Part shown: piece after piece, positions 14,872-23,638 of the stretch | How positions within the stretch are numbered: the stretch's first letter is position 1 | Layout of the letters: the number at the start of each line of letters is the position of its first letter | Assembly: GCF_003254585.1 (NCBI RefSeq) | Contig: NZ_QJGZ01000042.1 | Span: 124,001-188,000, forward strand | Source of the DNA: Flavobacterium sharifuzzamanii | GTDB taxonomy: Bacteria; Bacteroidota; Bacteroidia; Flavobacteriales; Flavobacteriaceae | DNA: 64,000 nucleotides | Reading direction: 5' to 3' | Program-made: the position numbers and the translations under genes | Notes under the pieces: generated by a model | What the model saw: only the letters and a program-made list of their open reading frames with translations | Database searches by the model: none | Told to the model about the DNA's origin: nothing

Positions 14872-16344
14872 ATGAAAAAGATAATTATAACATTCCTTTT
14901 AAGTGCCGGTCTATTCATATCGTGTGCTGATCTTGAGGTAACGCCTACCTCGTTTGTAACCGAAGACAATTATTTTATCACTCAAGATGATGCTACAGCA
15001 AGTGTAACTGCGGTTTACGCTTCTTTAAGCCTTGATCCAGGTGAGCAGAGCTTGTTTGGAAGAAACCTTTATTTCTTAACCGATATGGCTTCAGATTATG
15101 CGGCTGCGGGAGTTTCAGCAACCAATCCGCAAGTTAGAGCATTAAGCAGTTTAACGCATGATGCAACTTCAGATCGTGTTCAAGTGGCGTGGAGACAAAT
15201 TTATAACGGAATCAATAGAGCCAATGTTTCTATTGATAATATTCCGAAAGTTTCTGGTTCAGAATTAATTAAAACCAGATTGATCAATGAAGCCAAATTT
15301 ATTAGAGGGCTATTGTATTTTCAGGCAGTTCGCCTTTGGGGCGGAGTTCCGATTGTTTTGCATGAAGCGACTTCTATCAATTTAGGAGATTTAAAAACCA
15401 ATCGTTCTACCGTTGATGAAGTTTACAATCAAATCATTAAAGATTTAACAGACGCTGAAGCTCTTCCAAAAACGTATACAGCGGCAGATGCTGGGCGCGC
15501 TACATCAGGAGCTGCAAAAGCGATTTTAGCAAAAGTGTACCTAACTAGAAAAGACTGGCCAAATGCGATTGCTAAATCTAGAGAAGTAATCGATGGCGGT
15601 TACGGATACGCTTTGTTTGAAGATTTCCAAGATATTTTTACTAAAACCAAAAAGAACGGTAAAGAGCATATTTTCTCGGTTCAATTTGAGCCAAATCAAG
15701 CAGGAAACGGTTCTAGCGGAAGCACTTTTCAAGCAACCTCTTTCACTGGTTTTACAGCAACAGAACCAGCAGATATTATCTCAGACGTTGCTTTATTCTA
15801 TGACATTTATGCGCCTGGCGACAAAAGAAGAGATGTAAGTTATGCCAAACAATTGCTTAACCCAGCAACAGGAACGCTATATACTTTCCCGAAACCAATC
15901 TTCAAAAAATACTTGGATTTATCCAATTTGGCTACTCCAGGAAACGTAGCGATCAACTTTCCTGTTATTCGTTATGCTGACATTCTTTTGTCTTTAGCGG
16001 AAGCGATAAATGAACAAGGCGGACCAACTGCTGAAGCATACGAATTAATCAATCAAGTTCGCAGAAGAGCTTTCGGAAAAGCTATTACTACTCCAGACGC
16101 AACCGTTGATTTAGTCGGATTAAATCAGACCACTTTTAGAGCAGCAATTCAAGAAGAGCGTAAAAAGGAATTTGTTCAGGAAGGACAAAGATGGTACGAT
16201 TTGGTAAGATGGGGAACATTGGTTACCGAAGTGAAAAAAGTAACAGCTAAAAACTCAGTTTCAGAAAGAAATAATCTTTATCCGATTCCGCAAAGCGAAA
16301 GAAATATCAATCCTGATGGATTGCCTCAGAATCCTGGATATTAA
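14872..16344 (+). CDS. SusD/RagB family surface lipoprotein (sulfatase locus)
   Basis: 490 residues. Lipoprotein signal peptide (LLSAGLFISC, Cys at residue ~18). The SusD N-terminal pattern DLEVTPTSFVTEDNYF follows. TPR-like helices include a LINEAKFIRGLLYFQAVRLWGG segment, where the family typically has RALYYFYLVRLFGD. The C-terminal part has EERKKEFVQEGQRWYDLVRWG and NPGY. It binds substrate at the cell surface as the lid of the SusC above. The natural ligand cannot be read from the sequence, but the three following sulfatases point to sulfate esters. Confidence 0.95.
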   Translation: MKKIIITFLLSAGLFISCADLEVTPTSFVTEDNYFITQDDATASVTAVYASLSLDPGEQSLFGRNLYFLTDMASDYAAAGVSATNPQVRALSSLTHDATSDRVQVAWRQIYNGINRANVSIDNIPKVSGSELIKTRLINEAKFIRGLLYFQAVRLWGGVPIVLHEATSINLGDLKTNRSTVDEVYNQIIKDLTDAEALPKTYTAADAGRATSGAAKAILAKVYLTRKDWPNAIAKSREVIDGGYGYALFEDFQDIFTKTKKNGKEHIFSVQFEPNQAGNGSSGSTFQATSFTGFTATEPADIISDVALFYDIYAPGDKRRDVSYAKQLLNPATGTLYTFPKPIFKKYLDLSNLATPGNVAINFPVIRYADILLSLAEAINEQGGPTAEAYELINQVRRRAFGKAITTPDATVDLVGLNQTTFRAAIQEERKKEFVQEGQRWYDLVRWGTLVTEVKKVTAKNSVSERNNLYPIPQSERNINPDGLPQNPGY

Positions 16345-16416
16345 AAAATTTAAACACATAGAGACATAGATTTCAAATTATAAAGAAAGAATGCAAAAAA
16401 GAAACTCGTTTCTCCA

Positions 16417-16433
16417 CACATAGTTGCTATGTG
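16417..16433. other. Small palindrome in the susD-sulfatase spacer
   Basis: CACATAG-TTG-CTATGTG, a perfect 7-bp stem with a 3-base loop, within the 194-base gap. Outer words GTTTC (16408) and GAAAC (16447) extend it loosely. No T run; possibly an RNA stability or processing hairpin between susD and the sulfatase gene. Confidence 0.4.
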
Positions 16434-16538
16434 AATTGAAAGAAGTGAAACGCCTTCTATCGGCTCTAAAACTATGATTCTATGTATTGGAAAATAAGAA
16501 CCATTATTTAAAACCATATAACTAAAAAACTATAAAAA

Positions 16539-18455
16539 ATGAAAAATTTAAAAAATAGCATTTCAATCAAAGGCTCTAAGAAAGGGCTTTTGATTACTGC
16601 TGTCCTAATTGCACAATTGGGATTTGCACAGGACAAACAAGAATTTAAGGGTTCAATTGGGAAAACATTGGCTGATTCGAAAGAATATTGGCCAGATCCA
16701 GTAACTGCACCAAAAGGTGCTCCAAATATTGTTTGGATTCTTTTGGACGATGTTGGATTTGGAGCTTCAAGCGCTTTTGGAGGTTTAATCAATACGCCAA
16801 CTTTTGATAATCTAGCAAATAATGGTTTGCGTTATACCAACTTTCACACAACAGCAATTTGTGCTCCTACTCGTGCCGCATTATTGACAGGAAGAAATTC
16901 TGGAAGAGTTCACGTAAGCGGATTTTCTCACACAATTCTATCAGCTGGTTTCCCAGGTTGGGATGGAAGAATTCCTTCTGATAAAGGAACCATTGCAGAA
17001 ATTTTACGTGACAACGGTTACAACACTTTTGCAGTTGGAAAATATGGTGTTACACCAGATGAAGACGCTACAGATGCAGGTCCGTTTGACAGATGGCCGA
17101 CTGGAAAAGGTTTCGATCATTTCTACGGATTCTTAGGTTCTCAAACCGATCAATACAATCCTGATTTGGTAGAAGATCAAGTTCACATTAAGCCTGACGG
17201 ACGCCATTTAAACGAACTGATTACAGACAAAGCCATCAGCTACATTCAAAAACAGCAAAAAGCAGCACCGGGAAAACCGTTCTTCTTGTACTATGCGCCA
17301 GGAGCGGTTCACGCACCTCATCAGGTTGCCGAAAAATGGGTTGAACCGTACAAAGGAAAATTTGACGAAGGTTGGGATGTTTACCGCGAAAAAGTATTGG
17401 CAAACCAAAAGAAATTAGGAATATTTCCTCAAAATGCAGGACTGCCAGATCGTAACGCTTTAATTACAGAATGGAAAAAATTAACTCCAGACCAAAAGAA
17501 AGTATACGCCAGATTCATGGAAGTTTACGCTGGATTCTTAACCTATACAGATTATGAAATTGGACGAGTTGTGGATTATTTAAAACAAAGCGGACAATTG
17601 GATAACACTTTAATCTTTGTTGCTATTGGTGATAATGGAGCCAGTAAAGAAGGAACACTGCAAGGAACCATCAACCAAAGTTTATTTGCTCAAGGAAAAA
17701 CAGATGAAGAAAACTTCCAAAGCAATTTGAATAATATTGGAGAAATCGGAACAGCAAAAGGTCTAAATACCAATTATCCTTTGGGATGGGCACAAGCAAC
17801 GAATGCTCCTTTCAAAAACTGGAAACAAGATGCACATTCAGAAGGTGGAACTCGTAATCCGTTGATTGTTTTTTATCCAAACGGAATTAAAGATAAAGGC
17901 GGAATCAGAAATCAATATAGTCACGTAACCGATTTACTTCCTACAACTTTGGCTATTGCAGGAATTAAAGCTCCAGAATATATCAAAGGAATTAAACAAG
18001 ACATTATTCAAGGTTCTTCATTCCAAGCTTCTTTAGATAATCCGAAAGCAGAATCATTGCACAAAGTTCAGTATTACTACATCTTCGGAAATAGAGCCAT
18101 TTATAAAGACGGATGGAAAGCTTCGGCTGCGCATTTACCAGATTCTTTTGCAGTAAAAAAATCTTTGGGAAGCAACGAAAAACCTGCTCCGAGTAACTTC
18201 GACACAGATGTTTGGGAATTGTATAACCTAAACGAAGATTTCAACGAACGTAATAATCTGGCAAAAAAATATCCTGAAAAACTGGCTGAACTTCAAAAAT
18301 TATTCGATGAACAAGCCAAAGAAAACAATCTATATCCTTTGATTGACTGGCAGGATGTTTACAACAGAAGAATCCACAACACGGGCGTTGATAAAGGAAA
18401 AACAGTTTCTGATTTAATCAAACAAGCCACTAAACCTGGAGGAACCAATAACTAA
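16539..18455 (+). CDS. Arylsulfatase-like sulfatase 1 (large type), active-site His missing
   Basis: 638 residues, alkaline-phosphatase superfamily. N-terminal export signal (GLLITAVLIAQLGFAQ). Metal-binding ILLDDVGFG at ~residue 68 and the sulfatase signature C-A-P-T-R-A-A-L-L-T-G-R with Cys108, converted to formylglycine in active enzymes. GDNGAS supplies the second metal ligand pair near residue 366. The long insert and PFDRWPTGKGFDHFYGFLG place it with large AtsA-like enzymes. Unusually, the common GKWHL motif reads GKYGVT, so the Lys is kept but the usual active-site His is absent. It would act in the periplasm. The maturase is not encoded in this window. Confidence 0.92.
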   Translation: MKNLKNSISIKGSKKGLLITAVLIAQLGFAQDKQEFKGSIGKTLADSKEYWPDPVTAPKGAPNIVWILLDDVGFGASSAFGGLINTPTFDNLANNGLRYTNFHTTAICAPTRAALLTGRNSGRVHVSGFSHTILSAGFPGWDGRIPSDKGTIAEILRDNGYNTFAVGKYGVTPDEDATDAGPFDRWPTGKGFDHFYGFLGSQTDQYNPDLVEDQVHIKPDGRHLNELITDKAISYIQKQQKAAPGKPFFLYYAPGAVHAPHQVAEKWVEPYKGKFDEGWDVYREKVLANQKKLGIFPQNAGLPDRNALITEWKKLTPDQKKVYARFMEVYAGFLTYTDYEIGRVVDYLKQSGQLDNTLIFVAIGDNGASKEGTLQGTINQSLFAQGKTDEENFQSNLNNIGEIGTAKGLNTNYPLGWAQATNAPFKNWKQDAHSEGGTRNPLIVFYPNGIKDKGGIRNQYSHVTDLLPTTLAIAGIKAPEYIKGIKQDIIQGSSFQASLDNPKAESLHKVQYYYIFGNRAIYKDGWKASAAHLPDSFAVKKSLGSNEKPAPSNFDTDVWELYNLNEDFNERNNLAKKYPEKLAELQKLFDEQAKENNLYPLIDWQDVYNRRIHNTGVDKGKTVSDLIKQATKPGGTNN

Positions 18456-18468
18456 TAAATAACTATAT

Positions 18469-18499
18469 AACCTGCAAGGTTTTCAAATTCTTGCAGGTT
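18469..18499 (+). other. Hairpin between sulfatase 1 and the small membrane protein
   Basis: AACCTGCAAG (18469-18478) and CTTGCAGGTT (18490-18499), perfect 10-bp stem with an 11-base loop, but only a short T tract. It may be a partial terminator or RNA stabiliser inside the operon. Confidence 0.55.
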
Positions 18500-18515
18500 T
18501 GACTATAAAAAAATT

Positions 18516-18635
18516 ATGAAACGAGTAGATTATGAAATTATAGGAAAAAAGATTGTCGTGGGGATAATCTTGTTTTTAGTTCCACTAGCTATTCTAGCTG
18601 GCGGATTAGCAGTAGTAAATCAATTTTTAAAGTAA
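18516..18635 (+). CDS. Small single-span membrane protein, 39 residues
   Basis: Short ORF starting MKRVDYEIIGKK, then one clear hydrophobic span (~residues 13-34, VVGIILFLVPLAILAGG..) and ending NQFLK. It stops 6 bases before the hydroxylase-like gene, so it is tightly coupled to it. A basic N-terminus and a single transmembrane helix suggest a small subunit or anchor for the membrane hydroxylase or exporter of the operon. I do not recognise a family. Good start context (AAAAAAATTATG) and a non-random hydrophobic pattern support it as a real gene. Confidence 0.7.
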   Translation: MKRVDYEIIGKKIVVGIILFLVPLAILAGGLAVVNQFLK

Positions 18636-18641
18636 GAAATC

Positions 18642-19700
18642 ATGGCAATAGTTCAAAAAGAAAAATTAACGAGAGACTTAACAATAAGTTTCTTCATTTA
18701 TTCATTGCCGGTAGTGGCAATTTACCTTTATTTTAAATTAACAGGCGGAGCTATAAATGAATCGCATATTACACTGCCTTCATTTTTAGAATTTGCACAA
18801 CCTGTTTTTGCTAACATCAGAACTTGGGGATTAACGGTATTTATGATCGTTTTAGGAATTATAGAATTTGCCGCTGGTTTGTATGATGACGAATGGACTG
18901 GCGAAGAACGTAAAATAGATATTGTTTGTTTCTTAGCTCCAAAATTGCTTTTACCTCCTGTAATTGCTTTTTTCAGTTTAACAGCTTTGCCTTATTTATT
19001 GCCAAATTTGGCTAATTCATTGTCATGGGTTCCATTTTGGGGAGGCTTTTTCTTAATCGCCATTGCTGATGATTTAACACAGTATTGGTATCATAGATTG
19101 CATCATCAAGTTCCGTTTTTATGGCGTTTTCATAGAACACATCACTCTGCTCCATATATGGGAATGGCGATGGCTTCTAGACAGAACTTTATTTATACTG
19201 TTTTCTTCTCTCAAATTTACTTGACAGCAACTTTAACGTATTTAGGTTTAGGACTTCCTGCTTTATTTGTTTTAGTAATCAAAAGTTTCATCACTTTGGG
19301 AGCGCACTCAAGCATTCCGTGGGATAAACCTTTTTACAAATACAAAGTATTGCATCCAATTGCATGGATTTTAGAAAGACTGATTTCTACTCCTGCAACA
19401 CATCAAGCGCATCATGCAGACACAAGCGGAGATGGCGTTGGTCACTTTAAAGGAAACTTTGGAAATATGTTTTTTATCTGGGATATCATTTTCGGAACCG
19501 GACTAATAACACGTAAATATCCAAAAACATTCGGAACAAAATCGTACAAGCAAGAAGAATGGTACGCTCAGTTTCTTTGGCCAATTTTTAAATCTAAAAA
19601 AGAAGGAAGCTCTCTTGCTGAAGGAGTACTATCATTTCCATTAAAACCTAAAACGGTTCCTGTTGAAGAAACTCCTGCTCCAGTATTGGAACAAGTATAA
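18642..19700 (+). CDS. Fatty acid hydroxylase / sterol desaturase family di-iron membrane protein
   Basis: 352 residues. Four or more hydrophobic spans (around residues 15-33, 60-80, 105-125, 130-148, 190-215). Three histidine clusters typical of the di-iron membrane hydroxylase superfamily: HRLHH (~151-155), HRTHH (~164-168) and HQAHH (~254-258). Members oxidise lipid or sterol C-H or C-O bonds using O2. In this operon it may oxidise the carbon skeleton of a sulfated substrate or its lipophilic product, but this is inferred from position only. The C-terminal tail after ~residue 325 is Pro/Val-rich and probably disordered. Confidence 0.88.
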   Translation: MAIVQKEKLTRDLTISFFIYSLPVVAIYLYFKLTGGAINESHITLPSFLEFAQPVFANIRTWGLTVFMIVLGIIEFAAGLYDDEWTGEERKIDIVCFLAPKLLLPPVIAFFSLTALPYLLPNLANSLSWVPFWGGFFLIAIADDLTQYWYHRLHHQVPFLWRFHRTHHSAPYMGMAMASRQNFIYTVFFSQIYLTATLTYLGLGLPALFVLVIKSFITLGAHSSIPWDKPFYKYKVLHPIAWILERLISTPATHQAHHADTSGDGVGHFKGNFGNMFFIWDIIFGTGLITRKYPKTFGTKSYKQEEWYAQFLWPIFKSKKEGSSLAEGVLSFPLKPKTVPVEETPAPVLEQV

Positions 19701-19711
19701 TACTTCTAGAT

Positions 19712-20428
19712 ATGAAAAATCAAATCTTAAAAAACAGTATAACAGCAATTGCCTTTTTATGGGCAGTTGCTGCTTTTTCGCAAAATGAAATCCATAGCTC
19801 ATTGTCGCTAGATTCATTTTATTCGAAAATAAAAAGTCAAAAAAATCCGCAGATTGTTGACGCGCGAACTCCTGAAGAATTTGCTTTGAATCATATTGAA
19901 GGCGCTGTAAACTTTAATCTTCAATCTGAAAATTATGCGCAAGCTGTTGCTAAACTAGACAAATCTAAACCCGTTTTTATTTATTCTATCGGAGCTGGCC
20001 GAAGTGTGGCCTTAGAAAAAGAATTATTAAAAAATGGTTTCTCAGAAGCTTATAGTTTAGAAGGCGGAATTGCAAATTGGATTGGAAACGGAAAACCTTT
20101 TTATTCTAATCTAAAAAGTAAATTGTCTTTGGCAGAATTCAATAAAATCATTGCTGATAATAAAACAGTTTTAATTGATATCGGCTCCAAATATTGCGGA
20201 GCTTGTAAAAAAGTAAAACCTGTTTTAGAAACCATAAGATCTGAATACGCTTCGAATTTAAAAATCGTAGAAATTGAGTTGGAAGATAGTCCGCAAGTTA
20301 TTGCCGATTTAAAAACAGTGAAAGTTTTCCCGACTTTGATTTTATATCAAAACGGAAAAATTGTTTTTAAGAAAGAAGGTATCAACGATTTGAAAAGTGA
20401 AGTTGATGTTGCGTTGGCTTCTAAGTAA
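19712..20428 (+). CDS. Periplasmic rhodanese-like domain fused to thioredoxin
   Basis: 238 residues with a signal peptide ending at SQN (~residue 24). Residues ~28-130 form a rhodanese fold (IVDARTPEEFALNHIEGAVNF, SLEGGIANWIGNGKP). The active-site loop reads YSIGAGRS, with Ser92 where the catalytic Cys normally lies, so sulfur transfer by the usual route is unlikely. Residues ~140-238 form a thioredoxin domain with C162-G-A-C165 and the cis-Pro loop VFPTL. It starts 11 bases after the hydroxylase gene. Possible roles are redox partner for formylglycine-dependent or metal enzymes, or sulfite/thiol handling in the periplasm. Confidence 0.88.
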   Translation: MKNQILKNSITAIAFLWAVAAFSQNEIHSSLSLDSFYSKIKSQKNPQIVDARTPEEFALNHIEGAVNFNLQSENYAQAVAKLDKSKPVFIYSIGAGRSVALEKELLKNGFSEAYSLEGGIANWIGNGKPFYSNLKSKLSLAEFNKIIADNKTVLIDIGSKYCGACKKVKPVLETIRSEYASNLKIVEIELEDSPQVIADLKTVKVFPTLILYQNGKIVFKKEGINDLKSEVDVALASK

Positions 20429-20460
20429 TCACAATCTTTTACAGAGTTTCAACGCAAAGT

Positions 20461-20562
20461 ATGTCATCCTGAGGAATGAAGGATCACACTAGTAATTCCC
20501 TAATCAGAGTCGACAATCTTTGTAGAGTTACGTGTGTGATCCTTCATTCCTCAGGATGACAA
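20461..20562. repeat. REP/MITE-like inverted repeat, copy C
   Basis: ATGTCATCCTGAGGAATGAA at the left is mirrored by TTCATTCCTCAGGATGACAA at the right, with the family core CGACAATCTTTGT. An in-frame ATG at 20532 for the next sulfatase lies inside its right arm, which argues against that start. Confidence 0.85.
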
Positions 20563-20603
20563 AATACTGGCAAAAGCAATACGAACTAACCAAAAACCAT
20601 ACT

Positions 20604-22220
20604 ATGGCAACCTATAAAAAAATAACCAAAATTGGGATCTCCATTTTAATCGTGCTTCTTATTATAGCAGCATTTTTATTCTGGCCAATTAACACAGACG
20701 GAACATTAGTAAAAGAAGACCAAAAACTAGCAGAAGGGAAAAAAGAATTTTTAGCTTCAAAAGCTCCGTCCGATTCAACAGTAAAAAAGCCAAACATCAT
20801 TATTCTTCTGGCAGATGATTTAGGCAAATACGACATTTCGCTTTACGGCGGAAAATCGACTCCTACTCCACAGATTGATTCTTTGGCGGCTTCTGGAGTT
20901 ACTTTTACTGATGGTTACGCATCTGCTGCAATTTGTTCCCCTTCACGCGCCGGATTAATCACAGGAAGGTATCAGGAACGTTTCGGACATGAATATCAGC
21001 CTGGAGATCGCTATCCGAAGAACAATTTAGAATATTATGGTTTTAAATATTTAATCAATACAAACGGTTGGAGATTAAATGATAAAATCAATTATCCTAA
21101 CGAAGCTTCGATTAAAACGCAAGGGCTTCCGAAATCTGAAATCACATTTGCCGATCTTGCTAAAAGACAAGGCTACAGCACTGGAATTATAGGAAAATGG
21201 CATTTAGGTCATAACAAAGGATTTTTCCCTCTAGATCATGGTTTCGATTATCATTACGGATTTTATCAGGCGTTTTCTCTCTTTGCTCCTGAAGATGATC
21301 CTGATATCATCAATCATCATCATAAAGATTTTACAGATAAAACGATTTGGGGAAATGGTCGCGTTGGAATTGGACAAATCCGCAGAGACACTACCATCAT
21401 TGATGAAAAAGCCTATTTGACCGAAAAATTTGCTGAAGAAGCCGAAGCTTTTATCGATAAAAATAAAAACAAACCTTTCTTGCTTTATATTCCGTTTAAT
21501 GCGCCTCATACTCCGTTTCAGGTCCGTAAAAAGTATTACGATCGTTTTCCAAATGTTAAAGACGAAAACAAACGTGTTTACTTTGCTATGATTAGCGCTT
21601 TGGATGACGCCATTGGCAGAATTCGCGAAAAAGTCAAAAAGGAAGGATTAGAAGACAATACTTTACTCATTTTTGCAAGTGACAATGGCGGTGCCGATTA
21701 TACTTTTGCCACAACGAATGCTCCGCTAAAAGGCGGTAAATTTTCTCATTTTGAAGGCGGAATCAACGTTCCTTTTGCACTTTCGTGGAAAGGAAAAATT
21801 AAACCCCATACAGTTTACAAACAGCCTGTAAGCACTTTAGATTTTTTTACAACCATTGCAGCGGCAATTGGTTCTGATTTACCAAAAGACCGAATTTATG
21901 ATGGTGTCGATTTAGTTAAAACAGTAAATGAAAATAAAATCGCTCACAAAGATTTATACTGGCGTTCGGGCAATGCAAAAGCGGTTCGAAGCGGCGACTG
22001 GAAATTAGTCATTAGCGGAAAAACGCATGAAAAATGGCTTTATAATCTTGCGAAAGATAAATCGGAAACTAAAGACCTCTCACAACTAAATCCTGAAAAA
22101 GTAAAAGAATTGCAAACTGCGCTGCAAACTTGGGAAAAAGGTTTAATTAAACCGCTTTGGCCTAATTTAACGTATTATGAATTCAACTTTGGAAAACAAA
22201 AGTACTTTGTTGATTTGTAA
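20604..22220 (+). CDS. Sulfatase 2, membrane-anchored
   Basis: 538 residues from the chosen ATG. N-terminal membrane anchor or signal (GISILIVLLIIAAFLFWP, residues ~9-26). IILLADDLGKYD metal site near residue 66, sulfatase signature C-S-P-S-R-A-G-L-I-T-G-R with Cys111, intact GKWHLGHNKGF, and ASDNGGAD near residue 360. These are the residues of an active formylglycine sulfatase. I prefer ATG 20604 to the upstream ATG at 20532 because the extension is encoded by a dispersed repeat and would put 24 polar residues before the anchor. A strong hairpin follows, suggesting the end of a transcript. Confidence 0.92.
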   Translation: MATYKKITKIGISILIVLLIIAAFLFWPINTDGTLVKEDQKLAEGKKEFLASKAPSDSTVKKPNIIILLADDLGKYDISLYGGKSTPTPQIDSLAASGVTFTDGYASAAICSPSRAGLITGRYQERFGHEYQPGDRYPKNNLEYYGFKYLINTNGWRLNDKINYPNEASIKTQGLPKSEITFADLAKRQGYSTGIIGKWHLGHNKGFFPLDHGFDYHYGFYQAFSLFAPEDDPDIINHHHKDFTDKTIWGNGRVGIGQIRRDTTIIDEKAYLTEKFAEEAEAFIDKNKNKPFLLYIPFNAPHTPFQVRKKYYDRFPNVKDENKRVYFAMISALDDAIGRIREKVKKEGLEDNTLLIFASDNGGADYTFATTNAPLKGGKFSHFEGGINVPFALSWKGKIKPHTVYKQPVSTLDFFTTIAAAIGSDLPKDRIYDGVDLVKTVNENKIAHKDLYWRSGNAKAVRSGDWKLVISGKTHEKWLYNLAKDKSETKDLSQLNPEKVKELQTALQTWEKGLIKPLWPNLTYYEFNFGKQKYFVDL

Positions 22221-22234
22221 TAAAAGTATTCTAC

Positions 22235-22267
22235 AAACCCGACAGGTTTTAAAAACCTGTCGGGTTT
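22235..22267 (+). terminator. Terminator-like hairpin after sulfatase 2
   Basis: AAACCCGACAGGTTTT pairs perfectly with AAAACCTGTCGGGTTT, 16 bp with almost no loop in full form. The T run is short (TTT). It may cause partial termination before the exporter gene. Confidence 0.6.
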
Positions 22268-22285
22268 AATCCTAAAGATCAATTA

Positions 22286-22305
22286 CCTCCAGCTAAAGCT
22301 GGAGG
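22286..22305. repeat. Short dispersed hairpin
   Basis: CCTCCAGCT-AA-AGCTGGAGG, perfect 9-bp arms. It is like the CCAGCGGTT hairpin at 8635, of the kind scattered between genes here. Confidence 0.6.
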
Positions 22306-22348
22306 CAATTCAACTAACATTCTTTAAAAAGAATTAATTTATCACTTA

Positions 22349-23605
22349 ATGTCAACCTCAACAAAATTTACCATTCACGAAGACTGGACCGTCGTTATTC
22401 TCGGTTTTCTAATTATCGGAATTTCGCTTTTTATATTTCTTCCAGAAGTGCCCGTTTTCAATTGGTCAAATACTTCTGATTTATTAAAAAACATATTTGA
22501 TTTCACTAACCTAAAAATCCTTTTTATTCAATTTTTATATCTACTTGGTATCGGGTCTTTTGGTGTTTTTTTAATTGGAAAATCAATCAAAGCTTTTTTG
22601 TTTACTTTTCCGATTGTTTATTTTTTAACATTGATTGCACTTATTCTGGCAGGAAATTCGGCAATAAAATCCATCAATTTAGAAGCTGTGATTTTCAGTT
22701 TGGCTATCGGATTAATTATTGGAAATTTCTTCCAACTTCCGCAATGGTTTCGTTCAGCCCTATCAACTGAACTTTTTGTTAAGATCGGATTAGTCTTATT
22801 AGGAACGAGTGTTATTTTTTCGGATATTTTAAAAGCAGGTTCATTAGGATTGATTCAGGCTTTGGTTGTGGTTTTATCGGTTTGGTATTTTGCTTTTTGG
22901 CTTTGCCGAAAACTAAAAGTCGATGACGAATTAACCATGATGATATCAAGTGCCGTTTCCATCTGTGGCGTTTCGGCGGCAATTGCAACTTCTGGCGCGA
23001 TCAAAGGTGACTCAAAAAAATTATCTTATGTAATCTCGATCGTTTTGGTCACTGCAATTCCAATGATGATTTTCATGCCTATTATTGCTAAATATTTTAA
23101 TTTTCCTGAAGAAGTAACTGGCGCCTGGCTCGGCGGAAGCATTGATACTTCTGGAGCAGTTGTGGCTTCAGGAACTTTGGTTGGAGAAACCGCTTTAAAA
23201 ATAAGTACGATTGTAAAATTTTCTCAAAATGTATTATTAGGATTAGCCGCTTTTGCTATTTCAATTTATTGGACTTACACTCACAACAATTCTTCAGAAG
23301 CAGTATCTAAACCGACTTTAAAAGTCATTTGGGAACGTTTTCCTAAATTTGTTATCGGTTTTATACTAGCCTCTATCCTATTTTCATTTTTTATAAATCC
23401 AGAAGTTCGAGATTCCATCAAAGACAATTTGAAAAATCTACAAGGAGTTTGGTTTGCTCTAGCTTTTACAAGTATAGGTTTAGAAACCAATTTTAAAGAT
23501 TTATTTCAAAATAATAGCAGGAAACCTTTATTTGCCTTCTTAATTGCACAATTATTCAATATTATTATTACCCTTTTTATTGCTTTTTTACTTTTCAATA
23601 AATAA
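22349..23605 (+). CDS. YeiH-family putative sulfate/anion exporter
   Basis: 418 residues with about ten hydrophobic spans. The conserved segment SAVSICGVSAAIATSGAIKG (~residues 209-228) and the LGGSIDTSGAVVASG motif (~269-283) are hallmarks of the PF03601 family, annotated as putative sulfate exporters. Flanked by sulfatases, it likely disposes of excess sulfate or sulfite freed from esters, or moves a related anion across the inner membrane. The direction of transport is inferred. The start has only 13 bases of weak signal (TTATCACTTAATG). Confidence 0.85.
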   Translation: MSTSTKFTIHEDWTVVILGFLIIGISLFIFLPEVPVFNWSNTSDLLKNIFDFTNLKILFIQFLYLLGIGSFGVFLIGKSIKAFLFTFPIVYFLTLIALILAGNSAIKSINLEAVIFSLAIGLIIGNFFQLPQWFRSALSTELFVKIGLVLLGTSVIFSDILKAGSLGLIQALVVVLSVWYFAFWLCRKLKVDDELTMMISSAVSICGVSAAIATSGAIKGDSKKLSYVISIVLVTAIPMMIFMPIIAKYFNFPEEVTGAWLGGSIDTSGAVVASGTLVGETALKISTIVKFSQNVLLGLAAFAISIYWTYTHNNSSEAVSKPTLKVIWERFPKFVIGFILASILFSFFINPEVRDSIKDNLKNLQGVWFALAFTSIGLETNFKDLFQNNSRKPLFAFLIAQLFNIIITLFIAFLLFNK

Positions 23606-23638
23606 AAAACCAATGAAAGTTAACAACAAAACAACACC

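Noticed and set aside
20532..20603. Upstream start for sulfatase 2
   Set aside because: The extra 24 codons lie in a dispersed inverted repeat and precede a good membrane anchor. ATG 20604 is better.
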